From assembly GCA_020025015.1 (NCBI GenBank), contig JAHHSV010000037.1:1-11449 (forward strand): a DNA stretch of 11,449 nt. Direction: 5' to 3'. Below the pieces are notes generated by a model. It was not told the origin of the DNA. It worked only from the letters and a program-made list of their open reading frames with translations, and made no database searches. This DNA comes from Anaeroplasmataceae bacterium (lineage in GTDB: Bacteria; Bacillota_I; Bacilli_A; Acholeplasmatales; Anaeroplasmataceae). Position 1 is the stretch's first letter, and each line of letters starts with the position of its first letter. Position numbers and translations under genes: made by a program. Of the stretch, positions 1 to 6,576 are shown piece by piece.

Positions 1-13
1 TCATTGGGAAATA

Positions 14-51
14 ATCAAAAGATAACTAATAAGAAATTATCAAAAGATAAT
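14..51. repeat. short direct repeat, one copy palindromic
   Basis: The 12-base word ATCAAAAGATAA occurs at 14-25 and again at 39-50, 25 bases apart. The second copy sits inside a perfect inverted repeat, ATTATC-AAAA-GATAAT (36-51). It lies just upstream of the promoter at 78-106, so it could be an operator, but A/T-rich repeats of this size also arise by chance. No function is assigned. Confidence 0.35.
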
Positions 52-77
52 CATAGAGAAAAATCTCATCCTTTTCT

Positions 78-106
78 TTGGCTTTTTACCTTTCTAGGTG
101 TATAAT
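78..106 (+). promoter_or_regulatory. sigma-A type promoter for the small membrane-protein gene
   Basis: A -35 box TTGGCT (78-83) and a perfect -10 box TATAAT (101-106) are separated by 17 bp. Transcription would start near 112-113, leaving a leader of only about 11 bases before the ATG at 124, with no recognisable Shine-Dalgarno sequence. The -10 and its downstream flank closely match the promoter at 1459-1487. Confidence 0.6.
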
Positions 107-123
107 ATACTTAACAAAAAAGT

Positions 124-353
124 ATGGATTTTGATGTAAAGTTTAAGGAACAAGCACCACTTGTTCAGATATTACTAGTAATCTATCCTGTTATTAATTG
201 GATAACTGAGACTTTAGCTAAAGCTAGTGCTTGGCAAAAAATCAAAGTGAAATTAAACTAGTCTTTTTAATCATCATTGTTGTATGTGGTTTATTAATTG
301 ACTGGTTAGATACAATTTGGCAATTATTGCTTGGCCACTTAATTTTAGAATAG
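124..353 (+). pseudogene. small two-helix membrane protein gene, frame-disrupted
   Basis: From the ATG at 124 a 45-codon frame runs to a TAG at 259-261. It encodes a hydrophobic helix (about residues 11-31) and then a basic stretch. The -1 frame is open from 228 to a TAG at 351-353 and encodes a second strong helix (begins LVFLIII) followed by a W/L-rich tail. One missing base in the run AAAAAA (236-241), or a -1 slip there, joins both frames into one protein of about 76 residues with two transmembrane segments. A promoter at 78-106 and a terminator at 357-381 bracket exactly the joined gene, which supports a single transcription unit. No family is recognised. It could be a decayed gene, a sequencing or assembly indel in a homopolymer, or true programmed frameshifting. 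A separate second ORF from TTG 231 is possible but has no ribosome binding site. Confidence 0.5.
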
Positions 354-356
354 GAA

Positions 357-381
357 AAAGAATGGCTTCGGCCATTTTTTT
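357..381 (+). terminator. rho-independent terminator with UUCG tetraloop
   Basis: The stem AATGGC (361-366) pairs with GCCATT (371-376) around a TTCG tetraloop. It can be extended by A-T and G-T pairs because AAAG precedes it and a T run follows to 381. It sits four bases after the TAG that closes the joined small membrane-protein frame. Confidence 0.85.
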
Positions 382-410
382 CGTTTAATAAGCAAAATTA
401 TAAAAAAAAC

Positions 411-438
411 TTGCAATATATTTTTTTTATTGTATAAT
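411..438 (+). promoter_or_regulatory. promoter of the rplM-rpsI operon
   Basis: A -35 box TTGCAA (411-416) and a perfect TATAAT (433-438) are separated by 16 bp, with a T-rich spacer. The expected start is near 445, giving a 5' leader of about 60 bases before rplM. Confidence 0.75.
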
Positions 439-477
439 AACACCGGTACATTTTATATATTTTATATCCACAAATGC

Positions 478-496
478 CCTTAGTAAATTAAGGAGG
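478..496 (+). promoter_or_regulatory. leader hairpin overlapping the rplM ribosome binding site
   Basis: CCTTA (478-482) can pair with TAAGG (489-493) across a 6-base loop. This would cover the first bases of the strong Shine-Dalgarno AGGAGG (491-496), which lies 8 bases before the rplM ATG. L13 operons of Firmicutes are known to carry regulatory leaders. The five-pair stem seen here is weak, so an autoregulatory role is inference only. Confidence 0.35.
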
Positions 497-504
497 AAAA
501 CAAA

Positions 505-939
505 ATGAAAACATTTATGGCAAATAATCAAACTGTTCAACATGATTGGTATCTTGTTGACGCAAACGGCTTAACATTAGGTCGTTTAGCAACTGTTGTT
601 GCTTCTCTATTAAAGGGTAAGCACAAACCTATTTATACTCCACATGTAAATTGTGGTGACAACGTTATCGTAATTAACGCTGACAAAATCAAATTAACTG
701 GTAAGAAGTGGACTGATAAGTTATATCGTAGCCACTCTGAGTACACTGGTGGTTTACGAACATTAACAGCTGAGGTTGTTATGGAAAAATATCCTACTCG
801 TATGGTTGAGCATGCTATCGAAGGTATGTTACCTCATACTAAATTAGGTGATCAATTACGTAAGCAATTATATGTATACGCTGGTAGCGAGCATCCACAT
901 CAAGCACAAAAACCAGTTAAGTTCGAGATTAAGGCGTAA
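505..939 (+). CDS. rplM: 50S ribosomal protein L13
   Basis: L13 is an early-assembling protein of the large ribosomal subunit that binds 23S rRNA. The 144-residue length is normal for the family. Typical landmarks are the N-terminal W-Y-x-V-D-A motif (residues 15-20), LGRLAT (25-30), GKHKPIYTPHV (38-48), a GMLP block (107-110) that opens the C-terminal family signature, and the near-terminal GSEHPHQAQKP (127-137). The start at 505 is fixed by AGGAGG at 491-496 and by the MKTFMA N-terminus. It is the first gene of the conserved L13-S9 operon; rpsI follows after 14 bases. Its codon use (CGT for Arg, GGT for Gly) is that of a highly expressed gene. Confidence 0.98.
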   Translation: MKTFMANNQTVQHDWYLVDANGLTLGRLATVVASLLKGKHKPIYTPHVNCGDNVIVINADKIKLTGKKWTDKLYRSHSEYTGGLRTLTAEVVMEKYPTRMVEHAIEGMLPHTKLGDQLRKQLYVYAGSEHPHQAQKPVKFEIKA

Positions 940-953
940 GGGGGAGTAGAAAT

Positions 954-1349
954 ATGGCAAAATTAGTTCAATATTTAGGTACAGGACGTCGTAAGAGTTC
1001 AGTTGCAAGAGTAATCTTAAGACCAGGTAAGGGTGAATTCACTGTTAATGGTCGTAGCTTCGAGGAATATATTCCTAGTGCAGCTTCACGTTTAGATATT
1101 CTACAACCACTAGAATTAACTGAAACAACAGATAAGTTTGATGTAATCGTTAACGTATTTGGTGGCGGTTTATCTGGTCAAGCTGGTGCTATCCGTTTAG
1201 GTATCACTCGTGCTTTACTAGAAGTAAATGCTGACTACCGTGCTACATTAAAGCCAGCTGGTTTAATTACACGTGATCCACGTGCAAAAGAACGTAAGAA
1301 GTATGGTTTAAGAAAAGCACGTCGTGCAACACAGTTCTCAAAACGTTAA
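954..1349 (+). CDS. rpsI: 30S ribosomal protein S9
   Basis: S9 is a small-subunit protein of the 30S head whose C-terminal tail reaches toward the P-site tRNA. The 131 residues include the N-terminal GTGRRKSSVARV (9-20), the family signature region starting GGGLSGQAG (70-78), and the very basic conserved tail that starts RDPRAKERKK (107-116) and ends in FSKR. The last residue is Arg, as is typical. A GGGGAG ribosome binding site (941-946) lies 7 bases before the ATG. It is the second and last gene of the L13-S9 operon; a terminator hairpin follows at 1390-1424. Confidence 0.98.
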   Translation: MAKLVQYLGTGRRKSSVARVILRPGKGEFTVNGRSFEEYIPSAASRLDILQPLELTETTDKFDVIVNVFGGGLSGQAGAIRLGITRALLEVNADYRATLKPAGLITRDPRAKERKKYGLRKARRATQFSKR

Positions 1350-1389
1350 TATTTGTTTTAATTTTAAAAGGTATATATATAAAAGAAGA

Positions 1390-1424
1390 AAAGCCTTGGG
1401 AATTCTCAGCCCTAGGCTTTTTTT
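1390..1424 (+). terminator. terminator of the rplM-rpsI operon
   Basis: AAAGCCTTGGG (1390-1400) pairs with CCCTAGGCTTT (1410-1420) with one internal T-T mismatch and a 9-base loop. A T run to 1424 follows. Confidence 0.85.
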
Positions 1425-1458
1425 GTCACCTAAAAAGTTAAAATAGAAGTGTTTTTAG

Positions 1459-1487
1459 TTGTTATTTAAGCTCGTTGAGTGTATAAT
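1459..1487 (+). promoter_or_regulatory. promoter for the FakA-M-like small gene
   Basis: A -35 box TTGTTA (1459-1464) and TATAAT (1482-1487) are separated by 17 bp. The start would be near 1494, leaving a leader of about 54 bases. The -10 region and flank match those at 99-115 with one difference (see findings). Confidence 0.7.
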
Positions 1488-1547
1488 AAACTTAACGTTA
1501 GGTGATTGTACTATTACGTTTTTATTTTTAGAAAAGAGGATATAATT

Positions 1548-1805
1548 ATGCAAAGTATAGAATTTCGTTATGATACACAATTATTAATAGAAGGAAAAGA
1601 TTTAGATGAGGATGTAATAGCTGAATATTTTACTACTCATTTCAAAGGTGATTGCTTATTAGCTGTTGGTGATGATGAATTAATTAAGATTCATTTCCAT
1701 ACTAACGAGCCTTGGCAGGTATTAGAATATTGCTCAACATTAGGTGAGATTTATGATATCGTTGTTGAGGATATGGATAGACAAGCTCGTGGCTTAAAGG
1801 GATAA
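1548..1805 (+). CDS. stand-alone small protein resembling the FakA/YloV middle domain
   Basis: The 85-residue protein resembles, from memory of the family, the middle domain of fatty acid kinase FakA (YloV, Dak2-related), which normally lies between an ATP-binding and a FakB-binding domain in a protein of about 550 residues. The shared run is VGDDELIKIHFHT (residues 40-52), followed by an asparagine-proline (N-x-P) turn, VLEY (58-61), and a GEI/I-x-x-E-D-M end. The H-x-H pair (H49, H51) matches two zinc ligands of the FakA middle domain. The third ligand, a Cys in a Y-C-T motif, is Asp here (Y8-D9-T10). The start at 1548 is chosen because AGAGGA (1535-1540) lies 7 bases upstream; an upstream TTG at 1506 has no such site. 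The gene is monocistronic, with its own promoter and terminator. No kinase or FakB gene is adjacent. Its function is unknown; it might scaffold or regulate a lipid or glycerone kinase. Confidence 0.65.
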   Translation: MQSIEFRYDTQLLIEGKDLDEDVIAEYFTTHFKGDCLLAVGDDELIKIHFHTNEPWQVLEYCSTLGEIYDIVVEDMDRQARGLKG

Positions 1806-1812
1806 AAATTGG

Positions 1813-1843
1813 AGTCTTAGGTTTATAGCCTAAGGCTTTTTTT
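1813..1843 (+). terminator. terminator after the FakA-M-like gene
   Basis: AGTCTTAGG (1813-1821) pairs with CCTAAGGCT (1829-1837), including one G-T pair, around a 7-base loop. Seven Ts (1837-1843) follow. It begins 8 bases after the stop codon. Confidence 0.85.
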
Positions 1844-1897
1844 ATGTCTGAAGGCTCTAACAGGGCGAAAATACTTTTATGTTTTTTATTTTTATAG

Positions 1898-1903
1898 TAT
1901 AAT
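1898..1903 (+). promoter_or_regulatory. -10 box of the uppS operon promoter
   Basis: A perfect TATAAT lies in the gap between the upstream terminator and uppS. No good -35 hexamer is visible at 16-18 bp; the upstream bases are T-rich. The predicted start near 1910 leaves about 25 bases of leader containing the AAGGAG ribosome binding site (1922-1927). Confidence 0.5.
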
Positions 1904-1934
1904 ACAAAAGAGTATATACGGAAGGAGCCTTAGT

Positions 1935-2672
1935 ATGGAAGATATTAAACTTGATAAAGATAATATTCCTTCACACATTGCACTTATTTTAGATGGCAAT
2001 GGCAGATGGGCAAAAAAGCGTTTGATGCCTAGAACCTATGGTCATAGAAAGGGTGCCTTTAATATTATTTCCGTAGCTAAAAATGCGAGTAGCCTAGGCG
2101 TTAAGGCTATAAGCCTTTATTGCTTTAGTACGGAAAATTGGACAAGACCTGCAACTGAGGTTAAGTATTTAATGCAATTTCCAATTAGATTTTATAAGAA
2201 GAATCGTGAGCGCTTATTAAAGTCTGATTATAAGATAATATTTAGTGGTAGAAGAGATAGATTTGACAAGGATTTACTTGAGGTAATTAATAAAATTGAG
2301 GAAGAAACTAAATTACATACAGGTCTTATCATAAATATTTGCTTTGACTATGGATCTCATGCTGAGATTACTGAGGCTTGTAAGGAAATAGCAGCCTTAT
2401 ATAAGGATTCTAAAATAAACCTTGATGATATAACACCTGATTTAATTAATAAGCATTTATATACTAAGGATTTACCTATGGTTGATTTATTAATTAGAAC
2501 TAGTGGTGAAGAGCGTATTAGCAATTTCTTGTTATGGCAAATTGCTTATGCTGAGCTATATTTTACCGATGTATATTGGCCTGATTTTGATGAAAATGAG
2601 CTTAAAAAAGCTATTTATAGCTATCAAAAGCGTCATAGAAGATTTGGTGGTTTGGAGGAAGATAAGAAATGA
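1935..2672 (+). CDS. uppS: undecaprenyl pyrophosphate synthase (cis-prenyltransferase)
   Basis: The enzyme condenses isopentenyl pyrophosphate units onto farnesyl pyrophosphate in cis configuration. The C55 product is the lipid carrier for peptidoglycan and wall polymers. The 245-residue length is typical. Visible motifs are HIALILDGNGRWAK (14-27) with the catalytic Mg-binding Asp20, FSTENW (64-69), the pyrophosphate-binding stretch starting RTSGEERISN (188-197), and a C-terminal WPDF-x-E block (215-220) followed by RRFGG. The usual N-Y-G-G-R motif reads D-Y-G-S-H (138-142), an uncommon variant. AAGGAG (1922-1927) lies 7 bases before the ATG. It is the first gene of uppS-cdsA-dxr-rseP, and its TGA overlaps the cdsA ATG by 4 bases, so the two genes are probably translationally coupled. 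Confidence 0.97.
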   Translation: MEDIKLDKDNIPSHIALILDGNGRWAKKRLMPRTYGHRKGAFNIISVAKNASSLGVKAISLYCFSTENWTRPATEVKYLMQFPIRFYKKNRERLLKSDYKIIFSGRRDRFDKDLLEVINKIEEETKLHTGLIINICFDYGSHAEITEACKEIAALYKDSKINLDDITPDLINKHLYTKDLPMVDLLIRTSGEERISNFLLWQIAYAELYFTDVYWPDFDENELKKAIYSYQKRHRRFGGLEEDKK

Positions 2673-3616
2673 AGCAAAGAACTATAACTGGCGTTTTCAT
2701 TTTGGCAATATTTTTACCACTTTTATTAGTAGATGATCTTTTCCCAATTTTCCAGGGAATGATGATTGTTTTAACAGGTATTGCTGCCAATGAAATGCTA
2801 AGAATGTATGATACCCAAAAGAAAATGTCTATAACAATGCGAGGAATTACCATTTTCTGCTCAATATTATTATATTTAGCAGCCTTGGTTGAATGGATTC
2901 CAAGAAGTATTCCTGCCCAGGGCTTAGCCTTATTTAATATTCATTTAGAAATGCTACCAACAATTATTTTAATAACCATTATCCTATTTACCTGTACGGT
3001 CTTTAGTGAATCCTATGATGGTACGGATGTTGGTAAATCAATAACTACTATTCTATATACTGGTATTGGCTTTGCGGCTATTACTATTTTAAAGTATTTA
3101 GGTATGCGTTATATTGTCTTTTTATTCCTAATTACTACCCTAACTGATGTGTTTGCCTATTTAACTGGTATGCTATTTGGTAAGCATAAGATGGCACCTA
3201 AAATTAGTCCTAAGAAAACCTGGGAGGGTGCAATTGGTGGTACAATAGTAGCGACTATTTTGGGTAGTGTATTTGCTTTATTATATGGTGTAATGTTTGG
3301 TAATTTCTTTGGTCCTGCTAAGGAAACTCTATTAACTGGTATTTGTAATACAGAAAATTTAACAATGATAGGTATTTCAATCATTTTAGTTTTAATTACT
3401 TTCTTTACCTCAATTATTGGTCAGATTGGTGACTTGGTTGCCTCTCGTTTAAAAAGAACCTACGATATTAAGGATTTTGGTAATATTTTCCCAGGCCATG
3501 GTGGTGTCCTAGATCGTCTAGATAGTGCCTTACTTGCGTCTTTATTCCTATTATCTGTATTTAAGATTTTAAATTATTTATTACCTCTTGTAGAAACGAC
3601 TCTATTAGGTATCTAA
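2669..3616 (+). CDS. cdsA: phosphatidate cytidylyltransferase (CDP-diglyceride synthase)
   Basis: The enzyme makes CDP-diacylglycerol from CTP and phosphatidic acid, the branch point for bacterial phospholipids, in the cytoplasmic membrane. The 315 residues are largely hydrophobic, with about eight candidate membrane segments. The CDP-diglyceride synthase signature is complete at residues 259-285: S-R-L-K-R, then K-D-F-G, then P-G-H-G-G, then D-R-L-D. A second conserved block, PKKTWEGAIGG, is at 181-191. A GGAGG at 2654-2658, inside the uppS reading frame, serves as ribosome binding site, and the ATGA overlap with uppS suggests coupled translation. The dxr ATG directly abuts the TAA stop. Somewhat longer than the usual 260-280 residues because of the region around 75-120. 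Confidence 0.97.
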   Translation: MKQRTITGVFILAIFLPLLLVDDLFPIFQGMMIVLTGIAANEMLRMYDTQKKMSITMRGITIFCSILLYLAALVEWIPRSIPAQGLALFNIHLEMLPTIILITIILFTCTVFSESYDGTDVGKSITTILYTGIGFAAITILKYLGMRYIVFLFLITTLTDVFAYLTGMLFGKHKMAPKISPKKTWEGAIGGTIVATILGSVFALLYGVMFGNFFGPAKETLLTGICNTENLTMIGISIILVLITFFTSIIGQIGDLVASRLKRTYDIKDFGNIFPGHGGVLDRLDSALLASLFLLSVFKILNYLLPLVETTLLGI

Positions 3617-4762
3617 ATGAAGGATTTATTTATTTTAGGAGCTTGTGGTTCAATAGGAACCCAAACCTTAGACATTATTAGTAATTATAGGGATCGCTTT
3701 AGGGTTGTAGCCCTAAGCCTTGGTAGAAATTTAAAATTAGGACAAGAGCTAATTCGTAAATTTAATCCCCAGGTTGTTTGCGTTAGAGAAAAAGAGCATT
3801 TAAGCCAAATTAAAACAGAGGCTAAATGTGTTTATGGGGATGAGGGCTTAATTTATATTGCTAATTATAAATCAGAAAATGAAATGGTTTTAGTTAATGC
3901 CTTAGTTGGTAGTGCTGGCTTAAAGCCAACCATTGCGGCAATAAAGGCGGGAAAAAATATTGCCTTAGCTAATAAGGAAACCTTAGTTATGGCTGGTGAA
4001 TTAGTTAATAATTTAGTTAAGGAATATAAGGTAACCCTAAATCCAATTGATAGCGAGCATAGTGCTATTTGGCAGTGCTTACGTGGTGAGAAAAAAGAGG
4101 ATATTAAAAATCTAATTATAACTGCCTCAGGTGGAGCCTTTAGAGATAGAACAAGAGCTGAGCTTTTAGATGTTACTAAGGCTGATGCCTTAAAGCATCC
4201 AAATTGGAGGATGGGCGAAAAGATTACTATTGATAGTGCAACAATGATGAACAAGGGCTTCGAGGTTATTGAAGCACATTTCCTATTTGATATACCTTAT
4301 ACTAATATTAAGACTATTTTACATAAGGAAAGTATAGTTCATTCCTTAGTTGAGTTTAATGATACCTCAGTAAAGGCTCAAATTGGTACGCCTGATATGC
4401 GTATTCCAATTATTTATGCGCTTAATTATCCTGAGCATGTTAAGACTCCTAGCCTTAATGATTTGATTTTAGAGGGTAAGACCCTTCATTTTGAGCCATT
4501 AAGCCATGAGAGATTCCCAATGCTTGATTATGCCTATTATGCTGGTAATAAGGGTGGCTTTTATCCAGTTGCCTTAAATGCTGCTAATGAAGCAGCTGTG
4601 CATTTATTTTTAGATGGTAAAATTAAGTTTTTGGATATTGAGAGAATTGTTTATGAATATATCAATAAGGATTATTCTAGCTTAGAATATAATATTGATG
4701 AAATAATTAGATTGGATAGTAAGATCCAAAAAGAAATTTATAAGAAATATGGTGAATTTTAA
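3617..4762 (+). CDS. dxr: 1-deoxy-D-xylulose 5-phosphate reductoisomerase
   Basis: The enzyme converts DXP to 2-C-methyl-D-erythritol 4-phosphate with NADPH, the first committed step of the MEP isoprenoid pathway. It is the target of fosmidomycin. At 381 residues the length is standard. The N-terminal nucleotide-binding loop is GACGSIG (8-14), and ANKETLVMAGE (118-128) is typical. The metal ligands are D145 and E147 in the IDSEHSAIW motif and E216 in NKGFEVIEAH; the substrate loop is around SGGAFRD (171-177) and HPNWRMG (194-200). The ATG follows the cdsA stop directly and no clear Shine-Dalgarno sequence is seen, so translation is probably coupled to cdsA. The stop overlaps the rseP start by one base (TAATG). 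Its presence next to uppS shows this organism makes isoprenoids by the MEP route. Confidence 0.98.
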   Translation: MKDLFILGACGSIGTQTLDIISNYRDRFRVVALSLGRNLKLGQELIRKFNPQVVCVREKEHLSQIKTEAKCVYGDEGLIYIANYKSENEMVLVNALVGSAGLKPTIAAIKAGKNIALANKETLVMAGELVNNLVKEYKVTLNPIDSEHSAIWQCLRGEKKEDIKNLIITASGGAFRDRTRAELLDVTKADALKHPNWRMGEKITIDSATMMNKGFEVIEAHFLFDIPYTNIKTILHKESIVHSLVEFNDTSVKAQIGTPDMRIPIIYALNYPEHVKTPSLNDLILEGKTLHFEPLSHERFPMLDYAYYAGNKGGFYPVALNAANEAAVHLFLDGKIKFLDIERIVYEYINKDYSSLEYNIDEIIRLDSKIQKEIYKKYGEF

Positions 4763-6474
4763 TGTTTTTAGCTTTAGAAGGATTTTGGTTAGTTATAGTT
4801 TCAATACTTGCCTTTATAGTGGTTTTAGGGCTAATTATAGTTTTGCATGAATTTGGTCATTTTGTAGTAGCGAGATTATCTGGTATAACCTGCTATGAAT
4901 TTTCAATTGGTATGGGTCCTGCTTTGTATAAGAAGGACTTAAAGGGTACGACATTCGCCCTAAGAGCAATTCCAATTGGTGGCTATGTATCTATGGCTAA
5001 TGAGGAGGCCTCCTTAAATACACTTAAGCCAGGTATGGAGGTAGGCTTAATTTTAGATGATTCTAAAATAACAAAAATAATTTTAGATCCTAATATTAAT
5101 GCGGATCTAAGAGGTCAAATTACTGAGACTGATATGTATAATGAGAATGGGGAAGGAATGTTTATAACCATTCAAATGGATGATGGCTTGACTGATACAT
5201 ACTTACTTGCAGAAAATTGTGTTTATGTTTTAGATAGTAAGGAAACTCAAGCAATTACTCCTTATGATAAGTGCTTTGAATCAAAGCCAATTTGGAAGAG
5301 ATTCTTAACCCTTTTAGCTGGGCCTTTAATGAATTTTATTTTAGCTATCGTTTTATATTTTATTTACTTTTGTGCAATAGGTGTACCAAATTTAGATAGT
5401 AATGTAATTGGCGAAACATCATATGGCTATGCGGCCTATGAGGTTTTAAAGCCAGGTGATATTATTACTAGCGTTAATGGAGAAGAAATTACTAGCTGGA
5501 AGGAATTTAGCAGTAAGCTTAATAATAAGGAAAATTTAGCTGAAATTACAATAACTGTTAATCGTAATGGAAAAGAGGTTATAGCTATAATTCCTTACTC
5601 AATTATTGTTAATTCAATTGGCTTAACTAACCTACAGATGTCTGATTATACCTATCCTGAGGGTATTACTGGTGCTAAGGTTGGTAATGTTGGCTTAAAT
5701 TATTTAAATAGTAGTGATAAGGATAAGCCTTACGCTTTAGCTCCTGGTGATGTTATTACTAAGCTTAGGGTTGATTCATTATTAGATAAAAATACTATTA
5801 TTCCAGGTGAGGTAGTAGAGGTAAAAAGCTGGCAGGATTTAGTTAATGCTTTAAATTCTACTGATATAGCAAATGTTTACTTTGAATATTATAGCCAAAA
5901 GAAGGCTAAGGATAATCCAGATAATCCATATGTAAGCCTAGAGGCTTCAAGCCCAGTTAGAAGCTGGGGTAATGAAATGCTTGATAATCAAAGGGTAAAT
6001 AAGATTGAATTTAAGCTAGGTGTAAGCCCAGTTTATCATTTTGATTTTGGTGGTGTTTTTGTTTCAACCTTTAAGGCCTTTTGGAAGGATTTCACCTTAA
6101 TTTTTAGAACCCTACAGCTATTAATTGCGCCAAGTGGTATTAGACAGGTTGGTGTTGAAAGCCTATCAAGCTTTGTTGGTATTTTTGGTATGGTACAAAA
6201 TGTTGTTAGAAATGGTATTTTACCGCTTCTTGCCTTTACCGCTATGCTTTCAATAAATATTGGTATTATTAATTTACTTCCAATCCCTGCCTTAGATGGT
6301 GGTAGAATTGTCTTCCTATTATATGAATTAATTACAAGACGTAAGCCAAATCCTAAGGTTGAGGCTGTTTTAAATAATATTTTCTTTGTCCTATTATTAA
6401 TTTTATTAATCTATGTAACAATTAATGATATAAGACGCTTAAACTTTGTTTTTGACATGGTAAGAAGATTATAG
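4762..6474 (+). CDS. rseP: site-2 intramembrane zinc protease, RseP/RasP type
   Basis: The protein is a membrane metalloprotease that performs regulated intramembrane proteolysis, in Bacillus on anti-sigma factors and signal-peptide remnants. The zinc motif HEFGH (29-33) lies in the first helix, and the third ligand Asp512 lies in the LDGG motif of the third. An AGPLMNF block (186-192) opens the second helix, and a fourth helix spans about 540-556. Two PDZ-like cores are seen between: one with LKPGDIITSVNGEEI (229-243) and one with LAPGDVITK (326-334) plus VKSWQDLVNAL (354-364). At 570 residues it is clearly longer than Bacillus RasP (about 420). It is the last gene of the operon, with a weak ribosome binding site inside dxr, and is followed by a terminator. 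The substrate cannot be told from the sequence; no anti-sigma gene is in the window. Confidence 0.96.
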   Translation: MFLALEGFWLVIVSILAFIVVLGLIIVLHEFGHFVVARLSGITCYEFSIGMGPALYKKDLKGTTFALRAIPIGGYVSMANEEASLNTLKPGMEVGLILDDSKITKIILDPNINADLRGQITETDMYNENGEGMFITIQMDDGLTDTYLLAENCVYVLDSKETQAITPYDKCFESKPIWKRFLTLLAGPLMNFILAIVLYFIYFCAIGVPNLDSNVIGETSYGYAAYEVLKPGDIITSVNGEEITSWKEFSSKLNNKENLAEITITVNRNGKEVIAIIPYSIIVNSIGLTNLQMSDYTYPEGITGAKVGNVGLNYLNSSDKDKPYALAPGDVITKLRVDSLLDKNTIIPGEVVEVKSWQDLVNALNSTDIANVYFEYYSQKKAKDNPDNPYVSLEASSPVRSWGNEMLDNQRVNKIEFKLGVSPVYHFDFGGVFVSTFKAFWKDFTLIFRTLQLLIAPSGIRQVGVESLSSFVGIFGMVQNVVRNGILPLLAFTAMLSINIGIINLLPIPALDGGRIVFLLYELITRRKPNPKVEAVLNNIFFVLLLILLIYVTINDIRRLNFVFDMVRRL

Positions 6475-6477
6475 AAG

Positions 6478-6499
6478 AAGTCCCGTTGGGACTTTTTTT
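6478..6499 (+). terminator. terminator of the uppS-cdsA-dxr-rseP operon
   Basis: AAGTCCC (6478-6484) and GGGACTT (6488-6494) form a perfect 7-bp stem with a 3-base GTT loop, followed by Ts to 6499. It starts 4 bases after the rseP stop. Confidence 0.9.
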
Positions 6500-6524
6500 A
6501 CGGCCGGAAGGGGGCTTCTAAGTA

Positions 6525-6553
6525 TTGTTTTTTAGATACCTAAAGGGTATAAT
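6525..6553 (+). promoter_or_regulatory. promoter of pgi
   Basis: A -35 box TTGTTT (6525-6530) and TATAAT (6548-6553) are separated by 17 bp. The start would be near 6560, immediately before the strong GGGAGGT ribosome binding site (6564-6570). Confidence 0.7.
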
Positions 6554-6576
6554 TGTAGTAGTAGGGAGGTGCTTTC

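Noticed and set aside
1506..1547. Upstream TTG start giving a 99-residue protein for the FakA-M-like gene
   Set aside because: There is no ribosome binding site before 1506, while AGAGGA sits 7 bases before the ATG at 1548 and the similarity begins after that ATG.
2503..2736. Plus-strand ORF inside uppS and cdsA
   Set aside because: It overlaps two clear genes in another frame, has no ribosome binding site of its own and gives no family-like protein.
2611..2853. Minus-strand ORF across the uppS/cdsA junction
   Set aside because: It is antisense to conserved genes, with no promoter or ribosome binding site, and is best explained as a shadow of the AT-rich coding sequence.
3865..4254. 129-codon minus-strand ORF inside dxr
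   Set aside because: It lies opposite the catalytic core of dxr and its residues follow the complement of conserved codons. The minus-strand ORFs opposite cdsA (3157-3384) and clc (8857-9093, 9487-9735) fail for the same reason.
6500..6524. GC-rich patch ACGGCCGGAAGGGGGCTTCT after the rseP terminator as a riboswitch or small RNA
   Set aside because: It is only about 20 bases, lies upstream of the pgi promoter and has no conserved fold I can recognise.
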